From contig NZ_JACMYP010000002.1 of the NCBI RefSeq assembly GCF_020889705.1, positions 1-64,000 of the forward strand: 64,000 bases of DNA, in the 5' to 3' direction. The notes under the pieces are model-generated. The model did not search any database. It was not told the DNA's origin and saw only the letters and a list, made by a program, of their open reading frames with translations. Made by a program: the position numbers and the translations under genes. The DNA comes from Bradyrhizobium altum. Its GTDB lineage: Bacteria > Pseudomonadota > Alphaproteobacteria > Rhizobiales > Xanthobacteraceae. Each line of letters opens with the position of its first letter. The stretch's first letter is position 1. Shown here piece after piece: positions 43,135 through 51,212 of this stretch.

Positions 43135-44685
43135 ATGAGCGACGCCAAAAAGCTGTCCTCGCTGGACGCATCGTTTCTGTATCTGGAAACTCCGGAAATG
43201 CCGATGCATGTCGGCAGCATGGCGATCTTCCGGCTGCCCGACGGCTACAAGGGTGACTTCTTCGAGGAGTTCAAGGCGATGATCGCCTCGCGGCTGCACG
43301 TTGCGCCGATCCTCAAGGCGCGGCTGCAGAAGGCGCCGCTCGACATCGATCACCCGTCCTGGGTCGAGGACGACCAGTTCGACATCGACCGCCACATCTT
43401 CCGCGCCAGCCTGCCCGCGCCGCGCGACCGCGCGACGCTGGAGCGCATCGTCGGCTGGATGCACGCCAAGCTGTTGAACCGCGCCCGCCCGCTCTGGGAG
43501 TTCTACGTCTTCGAGGGCATGAAAGACAACGAGATCGGGCTTTATTCCAAGATGCACCACGCCTGCATCGACGGCGGCGCCGGCGCGGCGCTGACCAGCA
43601 TGATCTACGACCTGACGCCAGTGCCACGGCAGATCGAGCCACCGAGCGCGAAGAAGGTCGCGCCGGAGCCGCGCGACATCGCGGCCAATTTGATCGACGC
43701 CTATCAGCAGCTCTGGACCCAGCCGTTCGAGGCGGCCGCCACCGCGCAAAAGAGCCTGGAACTGCCGCGCTCCGGCAAGAGCGACCTCGGCTCGATCCTG
43801 TTCGACAATGCCATGTTCCAGATCGAGAGCGCGGTGAAGTTCGCGGGCTCCATGCCGACCGTGCTCAAGAGCCTGTCCGACGTCGTCGCCAAGATCGCCG
43901 ATCCGAGGTCGCGCGAGAGTCTGCAAGCGATGTCCTCGCCGCCGACCATCCTCAACAAGGCGATCTCGTCGGAGCGCAGCTTTGCCGGCACCTCGATCTC
44001 GCTGTCGCGCGCCAAGGCGCTGGCGAAAGCATCGGGCGGCAAGCTCAATGACGTCGTGCTGGCGCTCGCCTCGGGCGTGGTGCGGCGCTATCTAATCAGC
44101 CAGGGCGCGCTGCCGAACAAGTCGCTGACGGCCGGCGTGCCGATCTCGCTGCGCGAGGAAGGCAACGCCGAATCCAACAACCAGGTGTTCGGTATGATCT
44201 GCTCGATCGCGACCGACGTCGAGGATCCGAAGAAGCGGCTCGAAACCATCATTGCGCAATCCACCAAGTCCAAGGAGATGTCGCATCCGCTGCGCGCCCT
44301 GGTGCCGCAGGTCTCCAACATCTCGCTGCTCGGCGCGCCGATCCTGGTGCAGATCATGGCGCTGCTCTACAGCCGATCCGACCTGTCCAATGTGCTGCCG
44401 CCGGCCACCAACATCACGGTGTCGAACGTGCCGGGGCCGCGGCAGACGCTGTACGCGGCTGGCGCGGAGCTGCTGCACATCTTCCCGGTCTCGATCTCGA
44501 CCCACGGGATCGCGCTCAACATCACCGTGCAGAGCTACCGCGATCAGCTCGATTTCGGCTTCATCGTCGGTGCCAACATCATCCCCCATGTGCAGGTGAT
44601 GTGCGACATGCTGCCGCTTGAATTCGATGCACTCGAGGCGGCATTCGCGCCTCCGCCTGCCGACATTAAGGGCGCGGCCGAATAG
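43135..44685 (+). CDS. wax ester synthase/diacylglycerol acyltransferase (WS/DGAT)
   Basis: The 516-residue protein joins an acyl-CoA to a fatty alcohol or a diacylglycerol, making storage wax or triacylglycerol. The catalytic motif HHACIDG is at residues 141-147 (His141, His142, Asp146). The start SSLDASFLYLETPEMPMHVG and the later blocks SLREEGNAESNNQ, LTAGVPISL and NVPGPRQTLYAAGAELL are all family landmarks, and the length is normal. A hydrophobic stretch near residue 390 may touch membranes. It is preceded by GGGAGGAG. It lies in a plus-strand run with hydrolases on both sides, suggesting turnover of the ester it makes. Confidence 0.92.
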   Translation: MSDAKKLSSLDASFLYLETPEMPMHVGSMAIFRLPDGYKGDFFEEFKAMIASRLHVAPILKARLQKAPLDIDHPSWVEDDQFDIDRHIFRASLPAPRDRATLERIVGWMHAKLLNRARPLWEFYVFEGMKDNEIGLYSKMHHACIDGGAGAALTSMIYDLTPVPRQIEPPSAKKVAPEPRDIAANLIDAYQQLWTQPFEAAATAQKSLELPRSGKSDLGSILFDNAMFQIESAVKFAGSMPTVLKSLSDVVAKIADPRSRESLQAMSSPPTILNKAISSERSFAGTSISLSRAKALAKASGGKLNDVVLALASGVVRRYLISQGALPNKSLTAGVPISLREEGNAESNNQVFGMICSIATDVEDPKKRLETIIAQSTKSKEMSHPLRALVPQVSNISLLGAPILVQIMALLYSRSDLSNVLPPATNITVSNVPGPRQTLYAAGAELLHIFPVSISTHGIALNITVQSYRDQLDFGFIVGANIIPHVQVMCDMLPLEFDALEAAFAPPPADIKGAAE

Positions 44686-44696
44686 GATTTCCGTCC

Positions 44697-45692
44697 ATGA
44701 TTGACATGCCACCGCTGCAGTTCGCCGAGACCAACGGCATCCGCATGGGGTTTTACGAAGCCGGTCCCAAGACAGACGCGCCGCCGGTCGTGCTGTGCCA
44801 CGGCTGGCCCGAGCTGGCGTTCTCCTGGCGCCACCAGATCAAGGCGTTGGGTGAAGCCGGCATCCGGGTGATCGCCCCGGATCAGCGCGGCTATGGCGCG
44901 ACCGACCGGCCGGAGCCGGTTGAGGCCTACGACATGGAGCACCTGACCGGCGATCTCGTCGGCCTGCTCGACCATCTCAAGATCGACAAGGCGATCTTCG
45001 TCGGTCACGACTGGGGCGGTTTTGTCGTCTGGCAGATGCCGCTCAGGCATCCGTCGCGGGTTGCCGGCGTCGTCGGCGTCAACACGCCGCATCTGAACCG
45101 CGCGCCGATGGATCCGATCGCGCTGTTCCGCCAGCGTTTCGGCGACCAGATGTACATCGTCCAGTTCCAGGATCCGGCGCGCGAGCCCGACCGCATCTTC
45201 GGCAGCCGTGTGGAGCAGACCTTCGACGCCTTTATGCGCAAGCCGGCGGCGCGCCCGCCGGGCATACCGGAGGAACAGCCGATCGCCGGCGTCGGCGCCT
45301 CGGCGCGGCTCAACCTGGCGTTCCCGCAGATGATCGCGAACTACGACGCCAAACACGATCCGCGGACGCCGATTCTGTCGGCCGAGGAGAAGAAGGTGTT
45401 CGTCGACACCTTCACCAAGACCGGCTTCACCGGCGGCATCAACTGGTATCGCAACTTCACCCGCAACTGGGAACGTTCGGCGGGGCTCGACCACAATGTG
45501 CGGGTGCCGTCGCTGATGATCATGGCCGAGAATGATGCGGTGCTGCCGCCCTCGGCGGCCGACGGCATGGAGAGACTGGTGCCGGATCTCGAAAAATATC
45601 TGGTCCACGACAGCGGCCATTGGACGCAGCAGGAAAAGCCGGACGAGGTCAGCGCCAAGCTGATCGAGTGGCGTAAACGAAAATTCGGCTAG
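44697..45692 (+). CDS. alpha/beta hydrolase, epoxide hydrolase-like
   Basis: The 331-residue protein has the epoxide hydrolase layout: the oxyanion motif HGWPELAFSWRHQI near residue 35, the nucleophile elbow GHDWGG with Asp near residue 104, the cap domain with a WYRNFTRNW tyrosine region near residue 250, and SGHWTQQEKPDEV with the histidine near residue 304. This fits soluble epoxide hydrolases (aspartate nucleophile) and also some haloalkane dehalogenase-like relatives. It starts 11 bases after the acyltransferase gene and ends before a repeat that precedes the P450 fusion. The P450 could make epoxides from unsaturated fatty acids that this enzyme opens; this is an inference. Confidence 0.88.
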   Translation: MIDMPPLQFAETNGIRMGFYEAGPKTDAPPVVLCHGWPELAFSWRHQIKALGEAGIRVIAPDQRGYGATDRPEPVEAYDMEHLTGDLVGLLDHLKIDKAIFVGHDWGGFVVWQMPLRHPSRVAGVVGVNTPHLNRAPMDPIALFRQRFGDQMYIVQFQDPAREPDRIFGSRVEQTFDAFMRKPAARPPGIPEEQPIAGVGASARLNLAFPQMIANYDAKHDPRTPILSAEEKKVFVDTFTKTGFTGGINWYRNFTRNWERSAGLDHNVRVPSLMIMAENDAVLPPSAADGMERLVPDLEKYLVHDSGHWTQQEKPDEVSAKLIEWRKRKFG

Positions 45693-45694
45693 GC

Positions 45695-45836
45695 GTCATC
45701 CTGAGGTGCGCGCCGGCTTCGGCGCGCCTCGAAGGATGAGAGGGACTGGAGCAAGCGGCCATCCTTCGAGACGCGCGCGGTGCGCGCTCCTCGAGCAATA
45801 ACGGCAAAGCCGTTATGCAAGATGACGGCGAGTAGT
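45695..45836. repeat. intergenic palindromic repeat, family C, copy 2, with nested hairpin
   Basis: The left part (GTCATCCTGAGGTGCG, then CCTCGAAGGATGAG) and the right part (CCATCCTTCGAG, ending GATGAC) pair as in the other family C copies. The right arm is interrupted by the perfect hairpin ATAACGGC-AAA-GCCGTTAT at 45798-45816. It sits directly upstream of the P450-reductase gene, 18 bases before its ATG, so it forms much of the leader or intergenic mRNA. Confidence 0.85.
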
Positions 45837-45853
45837 GAGGGGGCACTTCCGAG

Positions 45854-48800
45854 ATGGCGTCCGGCAACAGACTGAGTCCGATTCCGCATCCGCCGACGAA
45901 GCCGGTGGTCGGCAACATGCTGTCGCTGGATTCGAACGCGCCGGTGCAGCATCTGGTGAAGCTCTCCAAGGAGCTCGGGCCCATCTTCTGGCTCGACATG
46001 ATGGGTGCGCCGCTCGTGATCGTCTCCGGTCACGATCTGGTCGACGAGCTCTCCGACGAGAAGCGCTTCGACAAGGCGGTACGTGGCTCGCTGCGCCGGG
46101 TGCGTGCGGTCGGCGGCGACGGGCTGTTCACCGCCGACACCAAGGAGCCGAACTGGAGCAAGGCGCACAACATCCTGATGCAGCCGTTCGGCAACCGCGC
46201 CATGCAGTCGTATCACCCGAGCATGGTCGATATCGCCGAGCAGCTGGTCAAGAAGTGGGAGCGCCTCAACGCCGACGAGGAGATCGAGGTCGTCCACGAC
46301 ATGACGGCGTTGACCCTCGACACCATCGGGCTCTGCGGCTTCGACTATCGCTTCAATTCGTTCTACCGCCGCGACTACCACCCTTTCGTGGAATCGCTGG
46401 TGCGCTCGCTCGAGACCATCATGATGACCCGCGGCCTGCCGCTCGAGGGTCTGTGGATGCAGAAGCGGCGCAAGACGCTGACCGACGACGTCGGCTTCAT
46501 GAACAAGATGGTCGACGAGATCATCGCCGAGCGGCGCGGCAATACCGACGTGACCAGCGACAAGAAAGACATGCTGGCCGCGATGATGACCGGCGTCGAT
46601 CGCGCGACCGGCGAGCAGCTCGACGACGTCAACATCCGCTACCAGATCAACACCTTCCTGATCGCCGGCCACGAGACCACCAGCGGTCTGCTGTCGTGCA
46701 CGATCTACGCGCTGTTGAAGCATCCCGAGGTGCTGAAGAAGGCCTATGAGGAGGTCGATCGCGTCCTTGGGCCCGACGTCGATGCGCGGCCGACCTATCA
46801 GCAGGTGACGCAGCTCACCTACATCACCCAATGCCTGAAGGAGGCGCTGCGGCTGTGGCCACCGGCGCCGGCCTACGGCATCGCGCCGCTCAACGATGAG
46901 ACGATCGGCGGCAAATATAAGTTGAAGAAGAACACCTTCATCACGGTCCTGGTGATGGCGCTGCATCGTGATCCCTCCGTCTGGGGCCCGAACCCCGATG
47001 TATTCGATCCCGAGAATTTCAGCCGCGAGGCGGAGGCCAAGCGCCCGATCAACGCCTGGAAACCGTTCGGCAACGGCCAGCGCGCCTGCATCGGCCGCGG
47101 CTTTGCCATGCACGAGGCGGCGCTCGCGATCGGGATGATCCTGCAACGCTTCAGGCTGCTCGACGTGCATCGCTACCAGATGCACCTGAAGGAGACGCTG
47201 ACGGTCAAGCCCGACGGCTTCAGGATCAAGGTGCGGCCGCGCGACGACAGGGATCGCGGCGCGTTCGCGGGCAGCACGGGCGCCGTTGCGGCCGCGCCGA
47301 AGGCACCGCGCGCACCGACCACGCGCCCCGGTCACAACACCCCGATGCTGGTGCTGTACGGCTCCAACCTCGGTTCGGCCGAGGAGCTGGCGACCCGCAT
47401 GGCCGATCTGTCGGAGATCAACGGGTTCGCGGTGCGGCTCGGTCCGCTGGACGACTATGTCGGCAAGCTGCCGGACGAGGGCGGCGTCCTGATCATCTGC
47501 GCCTCCTACAATGGCGCGGCGCCCGACAATGCGACGCAATTCGTCAAATGGCTTGAAAGCGATCTGCCGAAGGACGCTTTCGCCAAGGTTCGCTACGCGG
47601 TGTTCGGCTGCGGCAACAGCGATTGGGCGGCGACCTACCAGTCGGTGCCGCGTTTCATCGACGAGCAGCTGACCAAGCATGGTGCGCGTGCGGTCTATCC
47701 GCGCGGCGAGGGCGATGCGCGCAGCGATCTCGACGGCCAGTTCCAGAAATGGTTCCCGGAGGCCGCGAAGGTCGCGACCAAGGAGTTCGGTATCGACTGG
47801 AATTTCACCCGCACCGCCGAGGACGAACCGCTCTACGCGATCGAGCCGGTGGCGCAGGGCGCGGTCAACACCATCTTGACGCAGGGCGGCGCGGTGCCGA
47901 TGAAGGTGCTCGCCAACAACGAGCTGCAGAACAAGGAAGGCGCCCATCCGTCGGAGCGCTCGACCCGGCATATCGAGGTCGAGCTGCCGGCCAGTCTCAG
48001 ATATCGCGTCGGCGATCACCTCAGCGTGGTGCCGCGCAACGATCCGACCCTGGTCGATTCCATTGCGCGCCGGTTCGGCTTCCTGCCGGCCGACCAGATC
48101 CGCCTGCAGGTCTCGGAAGGCCGCCGCGCGCAACTGCCGGTCGGCAACGCCGTGTCGGTCGGGCGGCTGCTCACCGAATTCGTCGAGCTGCAGCAGGTCG
48201 CGACCCGCAAGCAGATCCAGATCATGGCCGAGCACACGCGCTGCCCGGTGACCAAGCCGAAGCTGATGGCCTATGTCGGCGACGATGAAGCTTCCGCCGG
48301 GCGCTACCGCACCGAGGTGCTGGCCAGGCGCAAATCGGTGTTCGATCTGCTCGAGGAATATCCGGCCTGCGAGCTGCCGTTCCATCTCTACCTCGAAATG
48401 CTGTCGCTGCTGGCGCCGCGCTACTACTCGATCTCGTCATCTCCGGCCGGCGAGGCACAGCGCTGCAGCATCACCGTGGGCGTGGTGGAAGCGCCTGCGA
48501 GCTCGGGACGCGGGATCTACAAGGGCGTCTGCTCGAACTACCTGGCGCGCCGCCGTGCCGGCGACACCGTCCACGCCACGATCAAGGAGACCAAGGCCGG
48601 CTTCCGCCTGCCTGACGACAACGCCGTGCCGCTCATCATGATCGGGCCGGGCACCGGGCTCGCGCCGTTCCGCGGCTTCCTGCAGGAGCGCGCCGCGCGC
48701 AAGGCGCAGGGCGCGGCGCTGGGCCTCGCGATGCTGTTCTTCGGCTGCCGCCATCCGGAGCAGGACTTCATCTATGCGGATGAGCTGAAGGCGTTCGCAG

Positions 48801-49087
48801 CCGACGGCGTCGGTGAACTCTACACCGCCTTCTCGCGCGCCGATGGGCCCAAGACCTATGTGCAGCACCTCGTCGCCGCGCAGAAGGATCGGGTCTGGGA
48901 GCTGATCGAGAAGGGCGCCATCGTCTATGTCTGCGGCGACGGCGGCAAGATGGAGCCCGACGTCAAGGCAACCCTGATGTCGATCTATCGCGAGCGCAGC
49001 GGAGCCGACACCGACGCCGCCGCGCGCTGGATCGACGAAATGGGCACCAGGAACCGCTACGTGCTCGACGTCTGGGCCGGCGGTTAG
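45854..49087 (+). CDS. self-sufficient cytochrome P450/NADPH-P450 reductase fusion (CYP102-type)
   Basis: The 1,077-residue fusion has a P450 domain (1-465), a short Ala/Pro linker (about 466-495) and a reductase with FMN domain (about 497-640) and FAD/NADPH domain (about 670-1077). P450 marks are AGHETT (271-276) and the heme loop FGNGQRACIGRG with Cys412. GGDGLFTA keeps the Phe equivalent to BM3 Phe87 (Phe92). The substrate-anchoring pair at BM3 positions 47 and 51 is replaced: the aligned segment GAPLVI has Ala and Ile there. Reductase marks are LYGSNLGSAEELA, the FAD site RYYSISSSP and the NADPH site GPGTGLAPFRGF. It hydroxylates or epoxidises fatty acids in the class; the pocket change suggests less charged substrates. 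Confidence 0.95.
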   Translation: MASGNRLSPIPHPPTKPVVGNMLSLDSNAPVQHLVKLSKELGPIFWLDMMGAPLVIVSGHDLVDELSDEKRFDKAVRGSLRRVRAVGGDGLFTADTKEPNWSKAHNILMQPFGNRAMQSYHPSMVDIAEQLVKKWERLNADEEIEVVHDMTALTLDTIGLCGFDYRFNSFYRRDYHPFVESLVRSLETIMMTRGLPLEGLWMQKRRKTLTDDVGFMNKMVDEIIAERRGNTDVTSDKKDMLAAMMTGVDRATGEQLDDVNIRYQINTFLIAGHETTSGLLSCTIYALLKHPEVLKKAYEEVDRVLGPDVDARPTYQQVTQLTYITQCLKEALRLWPPAPAYGIAPLNDETIGGKYKLKKNTFITVLVMALHRDPSVWGPNPDVFDPENFSREAEAKRPINAWKPFGNGQRACIGRGFAMHEAALAIGMILQRFRLLDVHRYQMHLKETLTVKPDGFRIKVRPRDDRDRGAFAGSTGAVAAAPKAPRAPTTRPGHNTPMLVLYGSNLGSAEELATRMADLSEINGFAVRLGPLDDYVGKLPDEGGVLIICASYNGAAPDNATQFVKWLESDLPKDAFAKVRYAVFGCGNSDWAATYQSVPRFIDEQLTKHGARAVYPRGEGDARSDLDGQFQKWFPEAAKVATKEFGIDWNFTRTAEDEPLYAIEPVAQGAVNTILTQGGAVPMKVLANNELQNKEGAHPSERSTRHIEVELPASLRYRVGDHLSVVPRNDPTLVDSIARRFGFLPADQIRLQVSEGRRAQLPVGNAVSVGRLLTEFVELQQVATRKQIQIMAEHTRCPVTKPKLMAYVGDDEASAGRYRTEVLARRKSVFDLLEEYPACELPFHLYLEMLSLLAPRYYSISSSPAGEAQRCSITVGVVEAPASSGRGIYKGVCSNYLARRRAGDTVHATIKETKAGFRLPDDNAVPLIMIGPGTGLAPFRGFLQERAARKAQGAALGLAMLFFGCRHPEQDFIYADELKAFAADGVGELYTAFSRADGPKTYVQHLVAAQKDRVWELIEKGAIVYVCGDGGKMEPDVKATLMSIYRERSGADTDAAARWIDEMGTRNRYVLDVWAGG

Positions 49088-49140
49088 GCTCGGCGCCGGG
49101 GACGACCGTGATGCGGTTGAGGGCAGGTTTCTTTCCCCAT

Positions 49141-49263
49141 CGTCGTCCCGGCGAAGGCCAGGACCCGTAACCACGGGGTTGAGTCGTTGAAGAGGGCTGC
49201 GGCCCCAGCGGTGCGCAACAATCACCTTCGGTGGTTATGGGTCCCGGCTTTCGCAGGGACGAC
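49141..49263. repeat. intergenic palindromic repeat, family B, copy 2
   Basis: The element shares its ends (CGTCGTCCCGGCGAAGGCC on the left, GGCTTTCGCAGGGACGAC on the right) and the inner arms GGACCCGTAACCAC and GTGGTTATGGGTCC with the copy at 7819-7954. It fills most of the gap after the P450 fusion and before the spermidine-synthase-like gene. The right end may be off by a base or two. Confidence 0.8.
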
Positions 49264-49354
49264 ACTGAGTTTGTTGCGCCATTCGTGAGTCACTATTTCG
49301 CATTCTCTGGGCGCTAGCTTCGCCCGCCCTGACGCCCATGTTACAAGCCGCCGC

Positions 49355-50029
49355 ATGATTCCCTGGGAAAAGATCGATACCGCGCGCATTCCCGGCACCG
49401 AAGGTGAATTGCGCCTGATGCGGCGCGGCCGCGAATTCTCGATCATGCTCGGCACCAACGAGCTGATGAACAGCCGCCTGTCGGGCTCGGAAGCCGCGCT
49501 GGCGACGCTCGCTGCGAAGAAGATCGAGAAGGTCGCACGGCCGCGTTTTCTGATCGGCGGCCTCGGCATGGGCTTTACGCTGCGGGCGGCGCTGACCGTG
49601 CTTGGACCCGAGGCGGAAATCGTGGTGGCCGAGCTGGTGCCGGCCGTGGTCGCCTGGGCGAGGGGCCCGATGGCCGAGATCTTCGGCGACAGCCTGACCG
49701 ATCCACGCGTCAGCATCCAGGAGGTGGATGTCGCCGATGTGATCGAGCGCAGTCCGCGCAGCTACGATGCAATTCTCCTCGATGTTGATAACGGCCCGGA
49801 AGGCCTGACCCGCAAGGCCAATGACGCGCTGTATGACATCTCTGGACTGAAGATCGCCCACACGGCGCTGCGGCGCGGCGGCGTGCTCGCCGTCTGGTCG
49901 TCCGGTCCGAACGCGAAATTCCCGAAATCGCTGTCCCGCGCCGGGTTCGCCGTCAACGAGATTGCCGTCCGCGCCACCGGCCGTGGTCGCGGCGTGCGCC
50001 ACGTGATCTGGATCGCGGTCAAGGAGTAG
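49355..50029 (+). CDS. spermidine synthase-like (spermine/spermidine synthase fold) protein
   Basis: The 224-residue protein has the methyltransferase-like fold of the spermidine synthase family. FLIGGLGMGFTLRAAL near residue 65 is the nucleotide/decarboxy-SAM loop, VVAELVPAVVAWA follows as the second strand with its acidic end, and YDAILLDVDNGPEGL near residue 140 carries the acidic residue that normally binds the amine. It lacks the N-terminal beta-strand tetramer domain of true spermidine synthases and is short, so it may be a relative with another substrate, or it methylates. It stands alone between a repeat and the AraC regulator gene; no polyamine genes are nearby. Confidence 0.7.
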   Translation: MIPWEKIDTARIPGTEGELRLMRRGREFSIMLGTNELMNSRLSGSEAALATLAAKKIEKVARPRFLIGGLGMGFTLRAALTVLGPEAEIVVAELVPAVVAWARGPMAEIFGDSLTDPRVSIQEVDVADVIERSPRSYDAILLDVDNGPEGLTRKANDALYDISGLKIAHTALRRGGVLAVWSSGPNAKFPKSLSRAGFAVNEIAVRATGRGRGVRHVIWIAVKE

Positions 50030-50152
50030 CGGGCGCCGCTATTGCGACGCAGCAAGACCTCCAGCAGCGCCGTTCGGTTCGATTGTGTTGAAAATCGAGG
50101 GCCGTTGGGTTTCACTCGATGGCACCGAAGCCTTGAGCCCTTGGTCTGTCGG

Positions 50153-51040
50153 ATGCAGGCGACGTCGAATTTTGGGGTGCAGGAGACGCACGGGATCCTG
50201 AACCGCTTCCAGGCCGAATTCCGCGGCTCGAGCGAAGGGCTCGGCTGGTCGACGGCGTTTGCCTCGGTTCAGCGCGAGCGGCCGTTTGACGGGCACTTCC
50301 ACGCGCTCTCCGACAATCTGATGGTGCTGCACCGGGGTGGCCCGGTCGACATCACCTATGTGATGGACGGCAAGTCGGTTGCCCGGCAGATCCCGCGCGG
50401 CGGGGTGTTCTTCCTGCCGGCCGGGCACGCCTGCAACGTGGTGCTGCGCGAGGCGCTGGAATCCACCCACATCTATCTGCGCTCCGATCTGTTCGCGGGC
50501 CGGGACGGGGCGGCGAACCTGATCGGCGGGCTCGCGCCGATGCTCGGCGATCAGGATGCCGTGCTGGAGCATCTCGCCGCGGCGATCGGCGATACCATCA
50601 CCAGCGGCCTGCCGGCTTCGTCGCTGTTCGTCGATCCGATCGCGCAGGCGATCGCCAACCGCTTCGTCGCGATCAATTTCCACAAGCCGAGCGTGGAGGC
50701 CGGCAAGCATCCGAACCTGCTGAGCGTCAGGCAGATGGCGCGGATCCGCGAGTTCGTCGACACCAATCTCGATAGCGATATCCGGCTCGACCAGCTGGCG
50801 GAGCTGTGCGGCCGCAGCACCGAATATTTCGTGCGCCTGTTCAAGGCGACCAGCGGCGTCTCGCCCTACCAATACGTGCTCAATCTGCGCATCGAGCGCG
50901 CACGGGCGCTGCTTGCCGACGAGACGCAGAGCCTGGCGGACATCGCGCTGGCCTGCGGCTTCTCCCATCAGGAGCATTTTACGCGTATGTTCCGCCGCTT
51001 CACCGGCGTGACACCGGGGCGCTACCGGCGCAGCCATTAG
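50153..51040 (+). CDS. AraC family transcriptional activator of the hydroxyquinol operon (predicted)
   Basis: The 295-residue protein has a cupin-like sensor domain (about residues 1-150; RGGVFFLPAGHACNVVL near residue 83) and a C-terminal AraC DNA-binding domain (about residues 190-295). The two helix-turn-helix units are DIRLDQLAELCGRSTEYFVRLF and SLADIALACGFSHQEHFTRM, followed by the RRFTGVTPGRYRR tail. The ATG at 50153 was taken because the open frame upstream of it shows no domain. The catabolic genes begin 172 bases later, with a 21-base-spaced direct repeat between, so it most likely activates them on sensing an aromatic compound. Confidence 0.88.
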   Translation: MQATSNFGVQETHGILNRFQAEFRGSSEGLGWSTAFASVQRERPFDGHFHALSDNLMVLHRGGPVDITYVMDGKSVARQIPRGGVFFLPAGHACNVVLREALESTHIYLRSDLFAGRDGAANLIGGLAPMLGDQDAVLEHLAAAIGDTITSGLPASSLFVDPIAQAIANRFVAINFHKPSVEAGKHPNLLSVRQMARIREFVDTNLDSDIRLDQLAELCGRSTEYFVRLFKATSGVSPYQYVLNLRIERARALLADETQSLADIALACGFSHQEHFTRMFRRFTGVTPGRYRRSH

Positions 51041-51100
51041 CTCCCTATTATCGGCGGCCGGGACAGACATGGGCGCCAGCCCGAGCCCGCGGATGATTTT

Positions 51101-51136
51101 TCCGGTTTCGTGCAGATTTTCTCCGGTTTCGTGCAG
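51101..51136 (+). promoter_or_regulatory. AraC-type direct-repeat operator upstream of the hydroxyquinol operon
   Basis: TCCGGTTTCGTGCAG occurs perfectly twice, at 51101-51115 and 51122-51136, in the same orientation, with a spacing of 21 bases (two helix turns). This is the usual layout for AraC-type activators, whose two helix-turn-helix units touch successive major grooves. Both copies are preceded by an AT-rich ATTTT block. A possible promoter and TSS lie in the 75 bases before the first catabolic gene. No second such pair is visible at other genes in the window. Confidence 0.7.
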
Positions 51137-51212
51137 GCCCGCCGAGGCCGCCCGCCGCTAGCTTTCTCCCAACAAGACGAGATTGCCGGTTCGCCGGCTT
51201 GGGAGAAATGCC

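Noticed and set aside
45689..48385. An 898-codon open frame on the minus strand opposite the P450-reductase gene
   Set aside because: Low-complexity product without motifs, fully covered by the well-supported CYP102-type gene.
50121..50142. TGGCAC...TTGA considered as a sigma-54 promoter before the AraC gene
   Set aside because: The -12 element lacks the GC dinucleotide and the spacing is wrong.
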